Positions 1 through 8,033 of a stretch of 64,000 nucleotides of DNA are shown here, in pieces. The notes under the pieces were generated by a model. It was given only the letters and a program-made list of their open reading frames with translations. It was not told the DNA's origin and made no database searches. The DNA comes from Atopobiaceae bacterium (GTDB lineage Bacteria > Actinomycetota > Coriobacteriia > Coriobacteriales > Atopobiaceae): positions 1,202,902 to 1,266,901 of the forward strand of contig JAKVOB010000001.1 of the NCBI GenBank assembly GCA_022483015.1, written 5' to 3'. Numbering within the stretch: the first letter of the stretch is position 1; every line of letters begins with the position of its first letter. The position numbers and the translations under genes were made by a program.

Positions 1-1253
1 TCGTTCATGCGGACGTCGCCGGCGAGCAGGGTGTAGGTCGTGGTGCCGTCGTGGTGGGGATGCTTCCAGGCCCACATGTTGGTGCGCTCGGGGCACTCGG
101 TGAGCGCACCGCCCTCGAGCTTGGCGTTGACCAGTGTGACGTAGCCGTCGTCGACCTCGGGCTCCTCGTCGATGAGCTCGAAGATGCGCTCGGCGCCAGC
201 GATGCCCATGACCACGGCGTTGATCTGCTGGGAGACCTGGCCGATCTGGCCGGCGAACTGCTTGGTGATGTTGAGGAACGGCACGGCCACGGCGATGGTG
301 AGCGCCATCCCCGAGATGGACAGGTTGGGCGTGCCCATGAGGATGAAGATGCCACCAGCCACGGCCACGCACACGTACAGGACGTTGCCCATGTTCATGA
401 GGACGGGGCCCAGGATGTTGGTGTAGGTGTTGGCCTTGCGTGCATCCTCGTAGAGGGCGTCGTTCACGCGGTCGAAGGCAGCCTCGCTCTCGCCCTCGTG
501 GCAGAAGACCTTGATGACCTTCTCGCCGGCCATGGCCTCCTCGGCGAAGCCCTCGGTGGCGCCCAGGGTCTTCTGCTGGCGCAGGAAGAAGTGGGCGCTC
601 TTGCCGCCGAGGTACTTGGTGAGCACGACCAACAGGCTGACGCCGGCCAGCACGACCAGGGCCATCCACAGGCTGAACCAGAACATGATGAACAGGTCGA
701 CGCAGATGACGATGCCGGTCACGAACAGCTGCGGCAGCGACTGCGAGATCATCTGGCGCAGGGTGTCGATGTCGTTGGTGTAATGGCTCATGACGTCGCC
801 GTGGAAGTGCGTGTCGAAGTAGCGGACCGGCAGGGCCTCCATGCGGTCGAACATCATCTCGCGGAACTTCTCGAGGCTGCCCTGGGTGACGGTGGCCATG
901 AGGCGGTTCCAGACGAAGATCGACACGAGCGAGACGCCATAGAGGGCGGCGAGGATGATGACGAGCTGGGCCATGGGCTCGGCGATCCGCGCCCAGTCGC
1001 CGTCGCGCCAGACGTCGCCCACGAGGGAGAGCGCCTTCTGCATGAAGACGGAGGGGATGGCGCTGATCACGGCGTTCAGGATGATGCAGACGATGATGAT
1101 GGGCAGGAGCTTGGGATAGAACGAGAACAGCGTGCGGATGATGCGGCCCACGACGTGCGACTTCGAGGGTGCGGCCTGCGCGGGCGCGCTGGGGTTGGCG
1201 ATGTCGCCGGCCATGTCGGGGGTGCGCTTGGACGTCTCTGCCATGTCACTCAC
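1..1253 (-). CDS. ABC exporter subunit, membrane domain (3' part cut by window edge)
   Basis: Half of a heterodimeric ABC exporter; about 417 residues are visible. The visible protein is a six-helix ABC-membrane domain, with hydrophobic stretches such as FYPKLLPIIIVCIIL and LFVTGIVICVDLFIMFW and the coupling-helix-like segment PVRYFDTHFHGD. It ends just past the membrane domain, before any Walker A, so the ATPase domain lies outside the window. I place the start at GTG 1253 because an AGGA-type ribosome site sits about 7 bases upstream; an ATG at 1244 is the alternative but is poorly spaced from it. The start overlaps the stop of the neighbouring exporter gene by 8 bases, so translation is probably coupled. 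Substrate (drug, lipid or peptide) cannot be told from sequence. Confidence 0.88.
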   Translation of the reverse strand, partial: MSDMAETSKRTPDMAGDIANPSAPAQAAPSKSHVVGRIIRTLFSFYPKLLPIIIVCIILNAVISAIPSVFMQKALSLVGDVWRDGDWARIAEPMAQLVIILAALYGVSLVSIFVWNRLMATVTQGSLEKFREMMFDRMEALPVRYFDTHFHGDVMSHYTNDIDTLRQMISQSLPQLFVTGIVICVDLFIMFWFSLWMALVVLAGVSLLVVLTKYLGGKSAHFFLRQQKTLGATEGFAEEAMAGEKVIKVFCHEGESEAAFDRVNDALYEDARKANTYTNILGPVLMNMGNVLYVCVAVAGGIFILMGTPNLSISGMALTIAVAVPFLNITKQFAGQIGQVSQQINAVVMGIAGAERIFELIDEEPEVDDGYVTLVNAKLEGGALTECPERTNMWAWKHPHHDGTTTYTLLAGDVRMN

Positions 1254-3033
1254 CGTCCCTTCCTGAGGTGGCAGGTATCTGGGCCGTGCCGTCCTTCTCG
1301 TCAGCGGACTGCTTGTTCTGCGAGAGGTACGTCTCGCGGTAGATGTCCGAGGTCTGCATGAGCTGGTCGTGCGTGCCCACGGCCGAGATGGCGCCGTCGT
1401 CCATCACGACGATGCGGTCGGCGTCCTCCACCGAGGCCGTGCGCTGGGCGATGATGACCTTGGTGGTGCTGGGGATGAAGTCCTTGAACCCGTCGCGGAT
1501 GAGGGCGTCGGTCTTGGTGTCCACGGCGCTCGTGGAGTCGTCCAGGATGATGACCTTGGGGTTCTTGAGAAGGGCACGTGCGATGCAGAGGCGCTGCTTC
1601 TGGCCGCCCGAGACGTTGGTGCCGCCCTGCTCGATGTAGGTGTCGTACTTGTCGGGGAAGCCCTGGACGAACTCGTCGGCCTGGGCCAGGCGTGTCGCGG
1701 CCTCGACCTCGTCGTCGGTGGCGTCGAGGTCGCCCCAGCGCAGGTTCTCGGCGATGGTCCCCGAGAAGAGCACGTTCTTCTGGAGCACGACGGCGACCTG
1801 GTTGCGCAGGGTGTCGAGGTCATAGTCACGCACGTCGTGGCCGCCCACGCGCACGGTGCCCTCGGTGACGTCATAGAGGCGGCTGATGAGCTGGATGAGG
1901 GTCGACTTGGACGAGCCGGTGCCGCCGACGATGCCGATGGTCTCGCCGCTCCTGATGTGGAGGTCGATGTCCGAGAGGGCCATGCGCTCGGCGCTCTTGG
2001 AGTACTTGAAGCTCACGTGGTCGAAGTCGATGCTGCCGTCCGGGACCTCCATGATGGGGTCGGCGGGGTTCGTTATGGTGGTCGTGGCCTCGAGGACCTC
2101 GACGATACGGTGTGCGGACTCGTCAGCCATGGTGATCATGACGAAGACCATCGAGAGCATCATGAGGCTCATGAGCATCATGAAGCCATAGGTGAAGAGG
2201 CTCGAGAACTGCCCCACGTTCATGGCCACGCCCTGGGTGGTGACGATGGTGTAGCTCGCGTAGTAGATGACGAACACGAAGATGATGTCGACGCAGAGGT
2301 TCATCATGGGCGAGTTCAGCGCCAGGATCTTCTCGGCATGGGTGAAGTCACCGCAGACGTCGCGGGCGGCGCGGGCGAACTTGCCCTCCTCGTAGTCCTC
2401 GCGGACGTATGCCTTGACCACGCGCATGCCCTCGATGTTCTCCTCGACGGACTCGTTGAGCTTGTCGTACTTCCTGAACACCCGCTTGAACAGGGGCATC
2501 GTCGCCTTGATGACGAGCCCCAGGCCGATGGCCAGCACGGGGATGACGAAGAGGTAGACCACGGCGAGGCCGCCGCCCATGATGTAGGCCATGACGAAGG
2601 CCATGACGAGCATGAGCGGGCAGCGGATGGCCGTGCGGATGATCTGCATGTAGGCCAGCTGGACGTTGTTGACGTCGGTGGTCATGCGGGTGACCAGGCT
2701 CGACGTCGAGAAGCGGTCGATGGTGGCGAACGAGAAGGTCTGGATGTTGTAGAACATGTCGTGGCGCAGGTTCTTGGCCAGGCCGCAGGAGGCCTTGGAG
2801 CAGGTGACGCCTGCCGCCGTGCCGAAGGCGAGCGATATGAGCGCCATGGCCAGGAGGACGCCCCCGTAGCGCAGGATCACGTCCATGCCGGCACCCGCCT
2901 GGTAGGCGTCGATGAGCTGCGCGGTGAAGTAGGGGATGGTCACCTCCATGGCCACCTCGCCGATCACGAACAGCGGCGTGGCGATGGACGCACGCTTGTA
3001 CTCGCGTATGCTTTGCATAAGACGCTTAATCAT
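1246..3033 (-). CDS. ABC exporter subunit, membrane plus degenerate ATPase domain
   Basis: Full-length (595 residues) fused membrane-ATPase exporter subunit. The N-terminal two thirds carry the membrane helices; the ATPase domain has Walker A GGTGSSKST, signature [15 protein letters not shown] and Walker B IILDDSTSAVD. Three catalytic positions depart from consensus: the last Gly of Walker A is Ser, the Glu after Walker B is Asp (LDD instead of LDE), and the H-loop His is Gln (IIAQRTAS). Known heterodimeric exporters pair one such degenerate site with one canonical site, so the partner downstream probably supplies the active site. The start MIKRLMQSIREY overlaps the marR-like stop by 8 bases (ATGATTAA), making one operon of regulator and both exporter halves. 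Confidence 0.93.
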   Translation of the reverse strand: MIKRLMQSIREYKRASIATPLFVIGEVAMEVTIPYFTAQLIDAYQAGAGMDVILRYGGVLLAMALISLAFGTAAGVTCSKASCGLAKNLRHDMFYNIQTFSFATIDRFSTSSLVTRMTTDVNNVQLAYMQIIRTAIRCPLMLVMAFVMAYIMGGGLAVVYLFVIPVLAIGLGLVIKATMPLFKRVFRKYDKLNESVEENIEGMRVVKAYVREDYEEGKFARAARDVCGDFTHAEKILALNSPMMNLCVDIIFVFVIYYASYTIVTTQGVAMNVGQFSSLFTYGFMMLMSLMMLSMVFVMITMADESAHRIVEVLEATTTITNPADPIMEVPDGSIDFDHVSFKYSKSAERMALSDIDLHIRSGETIGIVGGTGSSKSTLIQLISRLYDVTEGTVRVGGHDVRDYDLDTLRNQVAVVLQKNVLFSGTIAENLRWGDLDATDDEVEAATRLAQADEFVQGFPDKYDTYIEQGGTNVSGGQKQRLCIARALLKNPKVIILDDSTSAVDTKTDALIRDGFKDFIPSTTKVIIAQRTASVEDADRIVVMDDGAISAVGTHDQLMQTSDIYRETYLSQNKQSADEKDGTAQIPATSGRDGE

Positions 3034-3502
3034 CAAGTGACTCCCAGCGATCGTGGACCTTCTCGAGCATGGTGAGCAGCTCATCCTGCTCGTCTGGCGT
3101 GAGGCATGTGAAGCACTCGCGCTTGAACCGTTCGTGCACGTACTTCTCCTCGCAGGCCTCGGCGTGGCCCCGCTCGGTGAGGCTCACCACGAGCTGGCGG
3201 CGGTCCTGCGGCGAGCGGTCGCGGCTGATGAGGCCGTCGCGCTCGAGCTTGGCGAGCACCTCCGAGAGCGATCCCGCCTTGAGCTGGAACGTCTCCTGGA
3301 TCCTGCGTTGGTCCATCTGGCCGTCGTTCCTCAGGAGCATGGTGAGTATGTGCGTGCGTCCCGAGCGGCCGCCTCCATAGAAGTGCAGGTAATGGCCGCA
3401 GTACCCGAGCTCTGACAGGAGCTTCTCCTCGCGCGTGCGCGGATAGCAGCACTCGGGGAGGGGCTCGGTCGGTGGCGTCTCGGTGCGTTCTGGTTCGGTC
3501 AT
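3026..3502 (-). CDS. MarR-family transcriptional regulator
   Basis: A 158-residue winged-helix repressor of the MarR family. The helix-turn-helix region reads QRRIQETFQLKAGSLSEVLAKLERDGLI, followed by the beta-wing SRDRSPQDRRQLVVSLTERG, whose D-x-R core is typical of MarR wings. A longer in-frame start exists at 3628, but ATG 3502 has a good AGGAAG ribosome site and leaves the upstream palindrome at 3633-3645 non-coding, so I prefer it. It heads an operon with two ABC exporter subunits and probably represses that operon, releasing it when a ligand that is an exporter substrate is bound. The ligand is unknown. Cysteines near the N-terminus (PECCYP) and in ECFTCLT could make it redox-responsive, but that is speculation. 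Confidence 0.9.
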   Translation of the reverse strand: MTEPERTETPPTEPLPECCYPRTREEKLLSELGYCGHYLHFYGGGRSGRTHILTMLLRNDGQMDQRRIQETFQLKAGSLSEVLAKLERDGLISRDRSPQDRRQLVVSLTERGHAEACEEKYVHERFKRECFTCLTPDEQDELLTMLEKVHDRWESLDD

Positions 3503-3626
3503 GGGCTGTGCTTCCTGGTATGCGCGGGCGGGTGCTTCCGACTCGCTCGTGGTCGGATGGTGCGCGAGGCACGTATGTGGCGGCCTCTCGGCTGCAAGGA
3601 GTCTAGGCTGCTGTGGCGGTGATGTC

Positions 3627-3659
3627 AAGGTACCTAACCGTTAGGCACCGAAGTACCTT
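3627..3659. promoter_or_regulatory. Nested palindrome upstream of the MarR/exporter operon
   Basis: A perfect 6-1-6 palindrome CCTAAC-C-GTTAGG (3633-3645) sits inside an outer inverted repeat AAGGTAC (3627-3633) / GTACCTT (3653-3659), about 125 bases upstream of the MarR start. MarR proteins usually bind such short palindromes over their own promoter, so this is a good operator candidate. The rest of the 437-base gap (3503-3939) holds the fru operator candidates described separately. Confidence 0.5.
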
Positions 3660-3798
3660 CGGGAGGGGGCATGCGAGAGGTCGGGAGGCGGGGCTGGGTG
3701 TCCCGACGTCGTCTGTCGGCAGTTCGACCCCTCTCTGCACGAATATGGTTGCCGATGGCGAATCCTGACCATTGCATGACGACTGACCCGAACGAATA

Positions 3799-3814
3799 TG
3801 ACCGTTCGCGGTCA
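3799..3814. promoter_or_regulatory. Candidate DeoR/FruR operator, distal copy
   Basis: Perfect palindrome TGACCG-TTCG-CGGTCA about 125 bases before the DeoR-type regulator start. Further half-site-like ATGACC motifs lie around it (3764-3836), including ATGACCACTCATGACC at 3819-3834. A near-identical 16-mer lies exactly 51 bases downstream, about five helical turns away. Confidence 0.5.
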
Positions 3815-3849
3815 ATACATGACCACTCATGACCGAAGTTGGCGAAAGA

Positions 3850-3865
3850 TGAACGGAAGCGGTCA
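3850..3865. promoter_or_regulatory. Candidate DeoR/FruR operator, proximal copy
   Basis: TGAACG-GAAG-CGGTCA matches the distal palindrome in 11 of 12 arm positions. A plausible -10 element TATAAC lies at 3875-3880, so this site would overlap the spacer or -35 region and could block polymerase. A clear -35 hexamer is not visible. Confidence 0.5.
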
Positions 3866-3939
3866 AACCTGGCGTATAACCTTCTCAGCAAGAACGAGGC
3901 GGCCGTCACAGCCGCGGACGACGGAGGGAAGGGGAAGAG

Positions 3940-4689
3940 ATGCTGGCCGAGGAACGCTACGCGCGGATCTGCGAGCTCGTCACCACCCAAGGGACGGTCA
4001 CCGCACAGGAGCTGTGCGACCGCCTTGACGCGAGCCCCTCCACCATCAGGCGTGATCTCGAGCACCTCGATGCCGAGGGCCGGCTCGCCCGCGTCCACGG
4101 CGGTGCCGCGAGCGTCCAGGGGCGCCTCTCCACGCGCGACCAGGCCATGTCCGACAAGTACGGCATGAACGCCGACGAGAAGACCGGCATCGCCCGCCTT
4201 GCCGCCTCCCTCGTCGAGCCCGACGACTTCGTCTTCGTCGATGCCGGCACCTCCACGGAGCGCCTCGTCGACTACCTCACCGAGACGCGCGCCACCTTCG
4301 TGACCAACTCCATCCCGCATGCCCGCAAGCTCGCGCTCAAGGGCTGCCGCACGATCATGCTCGGCGGCGAGCTCAAGTCCGACACCGAGGCCCTCGTGGG
4401 GCCCACCGCCTTGAACGCCGTGGCCCAGTACCACTTCACCAAGGGCTTCTGGGGGACCAACGGCTTCACCGCCGAGGATGGCTTCACGACGCCCGACGTC
4501 AACGAGGCCATGGTGAAGCGCCTCTCGATGGCACACACGGCCGCCTGCTATGTGCTGTGCGACGCAAGCAAGCTCGGCTGCGTCGCCCCGGTGACCTTTG
4601 CCGATGCCGATGACGCGACCGTGATCACCGACTCGTCGGCTGACTCCCGATACCTCAGGCTCAAGAACGTTATGGAGGCGTCCCTATGA
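3940..4689 (+). CDS. fruR: DeoR-family repressor of the fructose operon
   Basis: A 249-residue DeoR-family regulator. Residues 1-55 form the winged helix: CELVTTQGTVTAQELCDRLD, with recognition helix ASPSTIRRDLEHLD and then the family wing GRLARVHGGA. The rest is the sugar-phosphate-sensing DeoR C-terminal domain, with VFVDAGTSTERL and the FVTNS and LGGEL motifs. It begins ATGCTGGCCGAGG after a GGAAGGGGAAG ribosome site. Its stop overlaps the start of 1-phosphofructokinase by ATGA, so both are co-translated with the fructose PTS. By analogy with other fru operons the inducer is likely fructose 1-phosphate. The two palindromes just upstream suggest autoregulation. Confidence 0.9.
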   Translation: MLAEERYARICELVTTQGTVTAQELCDRLDASPSTIRRDLEHLDAEGRLARVHGGAASVQGRLSTRDQAMSDKYGMNADEKTGIARLAASLVEPDDFVFVDAGTSTERLVDYLTETRATFVTNSIPHARKLALKGCRTIMLGGELKSDTEALVGPTALNAVAQYHFTKGFWGTNGFTAEDGFTTPDVNEAMVKRLSMAHTAACYVLCDASKLGCVAPVTFADADDATVITDSSADSRYLRLKNVMEASL

Positions 4690-5588
4690 TCTATACCGTG
4701 ACCTTCAATCCCTCGCTCGACTACATCGTGGGCGTGGACGACCTCACGCTCGGGGAGGTCAACCGAGTCTCGTCCGAGAAGATCCTCCCTGGCGGCAAGG
4801 GTGTGAACGTCTCGATCGTCCTCGCGAACCTCGGCCACTCCTCGCGTGCGCTCGGCTTCGTGGCCGGCTTCACCGGTCGCGAGATCATGCGCCGCATGGA
4901 CGACTACGGCTGCCAGACCGACTTCATCCACGTCGCGGAGGGCATGAGCCGCATCAACGTCAAGGTGAAGTCCGCCGAGGAGACCGAGATCAACGGTCAG
5001 GGTCCCCGCATCACCGCAGCCGACGTCGACGCGCTCTTCTCGCGCCTCGACAACCTCGGCGAGGGCGACACGCTCGTCGTGTCAGGTTCCATCCCGAGCA
5101 CCCTTCCCGATGACATGTACGAGCAGATCATGGCCCGACTCGACGGCCGGGGGGTGCGCATCGTGGTCGATGCCACGCGCGACCTGCTCACCAACGTCCT
5201 GCCATACCATCCCTTCCTCATCAAGCCCAACAACCACGAGCTCGGCGAGATCTTCGACGTCACGCTTGCCACGCGTGACGAGGTCGTGCCGTATGCCAAG
5301 AGGCTCCAGGAGCGTGGCGCCGCCAACGTGCTCGTCTCGATGGCGGGGGAGGGCGCGGTCCTCGTGGCCGAGACCGGAGAGGTCTTCAAGGCGCCGGCTC
5401 CCCATGGCACCGTGGTGAACTCCGTGGGCGCGGGCGACTCCATGGTCGCGGGCTTCGTCTCGGGCATGCTCGAGGCCGGGGACTACGCCACGGCCTTCCG
5501 CATGGGCGTTTCCACAGGCTCGGCCAGCGCCTTCTCGTCTGAGCTCGCCACGCGTCCCGAGGTGGATGCCCTGCTCAGGACGCTCTGA
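4686..5588 (+). CDS. fruK: 1-phosphofructokinase
   Basis: PfkB-family sugar kinase of 300 residues that converts fructose 1-phosphate, the product of the fructose PTS, to fructose 1,6-bisphosphate. It shows the FruK N-terminus MIYTVTFNPSLDYIVGVDDL, the PfkB signature 1 region PGGKGVNVSIVLANLG, and the signature 2 anion hole with catalytic base in VNSVGAGDSMVAGFVSG (the Asp of GAGDS). The substrate-side segment FLIKPNNHELGEIF is typical of FruK. Overlap by four bases with fruR and a 98-base gap to fruA support a single operon fruR-fruK-fruA. Nothing is missing or odd. Confidence 0.96.
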   Translation: MIYTVTFNPSLDYIVGVDDLTLGEVNRVSSEKILPGGKGVNVSIVLANLGHSSRALGFVAGFTGREIMRRMDDYGCQTDFIHVAEGMSRINVKVKSAEETEINGQGPRITAADVDALFSRLDNLGEGDTLVVSGSIPSTLPDDMYEQIMARLDGRGVRIVVDATRDLLTNVLPYHPFLIKPNNHELGEIFDVTLATRDEVVPYAKRLQERGAANVLVSMAGEGAVLVAETGEVFKAPAPHGTVVNSVGAGDSMVAGFVSGMLEAGDYATAFRMGVSTGSASAFSSELATRPEVDALLRTL

Positions 5589-5686
5589 CACGCTCGGCTC
5601 CGCCAGGTATTCTCGGGCGCAAGGCCCGTGCACCATATCGTCGGCAAGCAATCAGGTCCAACCAACCAAGAGGAGAGAGAGGCACC

Positions 5687-7660
5687 ATGCGCATCTGCGA
5701 CCTGCTCAAGCCCGAGGCCATCAAGATAGGCGGCTCGGCATCAAGCAAGGAGGACGCCATCGACAAGATGGTCGCCCTCATGGAGAAGGAGGGCAACGTC
5801 ACCGACGCTGCTGCCTACAAGAAGGCGGTCCAGGCGCGCGAGGCCGAGTCGACTACGGCCCTGGGCGAGGGCATCGCCATCCCGCACGCCAAGACGGCGG
5901 CCGTCTCCGCGGCCGGTCTCGCGGCCATGACGATCCCCGCGGGCGTCGACTATGACTCGCCTGACGGCAAGCCCACGAACCTGATGTTCCTCATCGCCGC
6001 CCCTGACACCAAGGCCGACGTCCACCTCGAGGTGCTGAGCCGTCTCTCGACGCTGCTCATGGACCCCCAGTTCTGCGCCGACCTCCGCGCCGCCAAGACG
6101 GCCGACGAGTTCCGCAAGGTCGTCGACGCAGCCGAGACCGCACGTCTCGCCACCGAGAAGGGCGAGGCCGCCGCGGCGGCGTCCAAGGCCGGCACCTATG
6201 ACGTGCTCGCCATCACGGCCTGCCCCACGGGCATCGCCCACACCTATATGGCGGCGGAGGCCCTCGAGAAGAAGGCCACCGAGATGGGCCTCTCGCTCAA
6301 GGCCGAGACCCAGGGCTCTGGCGGCACCAAGAACAAGCTCACGGCCGACGACATCAAGCACGCCAAGGGCATCATCATCGCCGCCGACAAGAACATCGAC
6401 CTTTCGCGCTTCGACGGCAAGCCGCTCTACTCCTGCCCCGTCTCCGACGGCATCAACAAGCCTGAGGTCCTCATCAACAAGATCGTCAAGGGCGAGGCAT
6501 CCGTCTATCACGCCGCCGAGGGTGCCAAGCCCGCGGCTGACGAGTCCGGCGAGGGCGAGTCGGTCTGGCACGTCATCTACAAGCACCTCATGAACGGTGT
6601 CTCCAACATGCTGCCGTTCGTGGTCGGCGGCGGCATCCTCATCGCGTTGGCCTTCATGTTCGACGGTGCCAACGCCGGTACCTCGACCTTCGGCATGGGC
6701 ACGCCGCTCGCTGCCTTCCTCAAGACCGTCGGCAACACCGCCTTCGGGTTCATGCTGCCCATCCTTGCCGGCTTCATCGCGATGTCCATCGCCGATCGTC
6801 CCGGCCTTGCCGTGGGCTTCGTAGGTGGCGCGCTCGCGAGCGGCGGCTACACGTTCGCCAACATCATGGCGTATGACTCCTCGGTCGCCATCAGCTCCGG
6901 CTTCATCGGTGCGCTCATCGCAGGCTTCGCCGGTGGCTACATCGTGCTGGGTCTGGAGAAGCTCTTCTCGCACATGCCCAGCTCGCTCGAGGGCATCAAG
7001 CCGATCCTGCTCTACCCGCTGCTCGGCATCCTCATCGTCGGTGTCGTCATCATCGGCATCAACCCCGTCATGGGTGCCATCAACGTCGCCATCTCCGACT
7101 TCCTGAACAGCATGTCCGGTACCAGCATGGTCCTCCTCGGGCTCCTGCTCGGCGGCATGATGTCCGTCGACATGGGCGGCCCGGTCAACAAGGCTGCCTA
7201 CGTCTTCGGTACGGCCGCCCTTGCCTACGGCACCACCGAGGGCAACATGATCATGGCTGCCGTCATGGCTGGCGGCATGGTTCCCCCTCTGGCCATCGCG
7301 CTTTCCACCACGATCTTCAAGAACCGCTGGACCGAGGAGGAGCGTAAGGCCGGTCTCGTGAACTACGTCATGGGCCTCTCGTTCATCACCGAGGGCGCCA
7401 TCCCGTTCGCCGCAGGCGACCCTGCCCGCGTCCTTCCCAGCTGCATCGTGGGCTCCGCCCTCGCAGGCGCTCTCTCCATGCTCTTCGGCTGCGCCTGCCC
7501 TGCCCCTCACGGTGGCATCTGGGTCATCGCCATCATCACGAACCCGTTCATGTACGTCGTCGCCATCCTCGTCGGTGCGGCAGTGGCCGGGCTCATCCTC
7601 TCGATGCTCAAGAAGAAGCTCCCCGCATCCGAGAGTGGCCTGATCGAGGCTGCCAAGTAG
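5687..7660 (+). CDS. fruA: PTS fructose transporter, fused IIA-IIB-IIC
   Basis: A 657-residue fused phosphotransferase permease that imports fructose as fructose 1-phosphate. Domain order is IIA (about 1-150, phospho-His67 in GIAIPHAKT), then IIB (about 172-270, phospho-Cys179 in ITACPTGIAHTYMAA), then the membrane IIC domain (about 290-645) with repeated glycine-rich helices, including VVGGGILIALAFMF, GGALASGGYTFANIM and the conserved ITEGAIPFAAGDP. HPr, encoded 29 kb away at 36640, would be the phosphate donor. A strong purine-rich ribosome site (GAGGAGAGAGAGG) precedes the ATG, and a terminator follows. All three phosphotransfer parts look intact. Confidence 0.96.
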   Translation: MRICDLLKPEAIKIGGSASSKEDAIDKMVALMEKEGNVTDAAAYKKAVQAREAESTTALGEGIAIPHAKTAAVSAAGLAAMTIPAGVDYDSPDGKPTNLMFLIAAPDTKADVHLEVLSRLSTLLMDPQFCADLRAAKTADEFRKVVDAAETARLATEKGEAAAAASKAGTYDVLAITACPTGIAHTYMAAEALEKKATEMGLSLKAETQGSGGTKNKLTADDIKHAKGIIIAADKNIDLSRFDGKPLYSCPVSDGINKPEVLINKIVKGEASVYHAAEGAKPAADESGEGESVWHVIYKHLMNGVSNMLPFVVGGGILIALAFMFDGANAGTSTFGMGTPLAAFLKTVGNTAFGFMLPILAGFIAMSIADRPGLAVGFVGGALASGGYTFANIMAYDSSVAISSGFIGALIAGFAGGYIVLGLEKLFSHMPSSLEGIKPILLYPLLGILIVGVVIIGINPVMGAINVAISDFLNSMSGTSMVLLGLLLGGMMSVDMGGPVNKAAYVFGTAALAYGTTEGNMIMAAVMAGGMVPPLAIALSTTIFKNRWTEEERKAGLVNYVMGLSFITEGAIPFAAGDPARVLPSCIVGSALAGALSMLFGCACPAPHGGIWVIAIITNPFMYVVAILVGAAVAGLILSMLKKKLPASESGLIEAAK

Positions 7661-7696
7661 TCCGATCGACATACTGACCGCCAAGGTCAGGTTCCA

Positions 7697-7727
7697 GGGG
7701 ACGGCTCCTTCGGGGGCCGTCCCCTTT
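7697..7727 (+). terminator. Terminator of the fructose operon
   Basis: Stem GGGGACGGC (7697-7705) pairs with GCCGTCCCC (7716-7724) around a UCCUUCGGGG-type loop and is followed by TTT. It lies 37 bases past the fruA stop. A close cousin of this hairpin recurs at 7840-7870, so it may also belong to an extragenic palindrome family. Confidence 0.65.
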
Positions 7728-7759
7728 GTCATACAACTGCCGACCGTGTGGGCACCTCT

Positions 7760-7834
7760 CGTTTGTCGATGCATTCCCTAGCGCCGCTGGGCCTTGCCCA
7801 ATGCCAGTAATGCTAGGAAATGCATCGACAAACG
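7760..7834. repeat. 23-bp inverted repeat (extragenic palindrome)
   Basis: Left arm 7760-7782 and right arm 7812-7834 are inverted copies with one mismatch in 23 bases (arm begins CGTTTGTCGATGCATT). The 29-base loop contains a smaller stem, TGGGC-CTT-GCCCA. There is no transposase or reading frame. It lies between two related GGGGACGGCTCC-type hairpins. It is too long for a simple terminator and looks like a REP or MITE-like element. It occupies most of the 373-base gap between fruA and pstS. Confidence 0.6.
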
Positions 7835-7839
7835 CAGGG

Positions 7840-7877
7840 GGACAGGGGACGGCTCCTTCGGGGGCTGTCCTTGTTTT
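7840..7877 (+). other. Second GGACGGC-type hairpin followed by a T-rich stretch
   Basis: GGACGGC (7847-7853) pairs with GCTGTCC (7864-7870), with one G-U pair, and is followed by TTGTTTT. The 14 bases GGGGACGGCTCCTT match the fru terminator exactly (7845-7858 versus 7697-7710). This may be a real terminator or a repeated element copy. Confidence 0.4.
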
Positions 7878-7916
7878 GTAAGCTCCTGGTAAGGCCTGGT
7901 CACGGCTGTGTAAGCC
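7877..7916 (+). promoter_or_regulatory. Possible Pho-box-like direct repeats upstream of pstS
   Basis: Four 10-base units read TGTAAGCTCC, TGGTAAGGCC, TGGTCACGGC and TGTGTAAGCC, ending 117 bases before pstS. OmpR/PhoB-type regulators bind direct repeats with about helical period, and a response regulator of that type ends this operon. The match is by eye and weak. Confidence 0.25.
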
Positions 7917-8033
7917 ATCGGGCATGAGGCCCACCCGGCAATCTGTCCCACGTAGGATTCCCTTCAGACAGGGGACGCATGACTCGCGTCCCGAGGCAGC
8001 CAGACGGCTTGCCTCCCATCCGAAGGGAGAACC

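Noticed and set aside
5741-7774. A 677-codon minus-strand frame opposite fruA
   Set aside because: Composition is Asp/His/Gly-rich shadow sequence with no domain; fruA on the plus strand has full family motifs.
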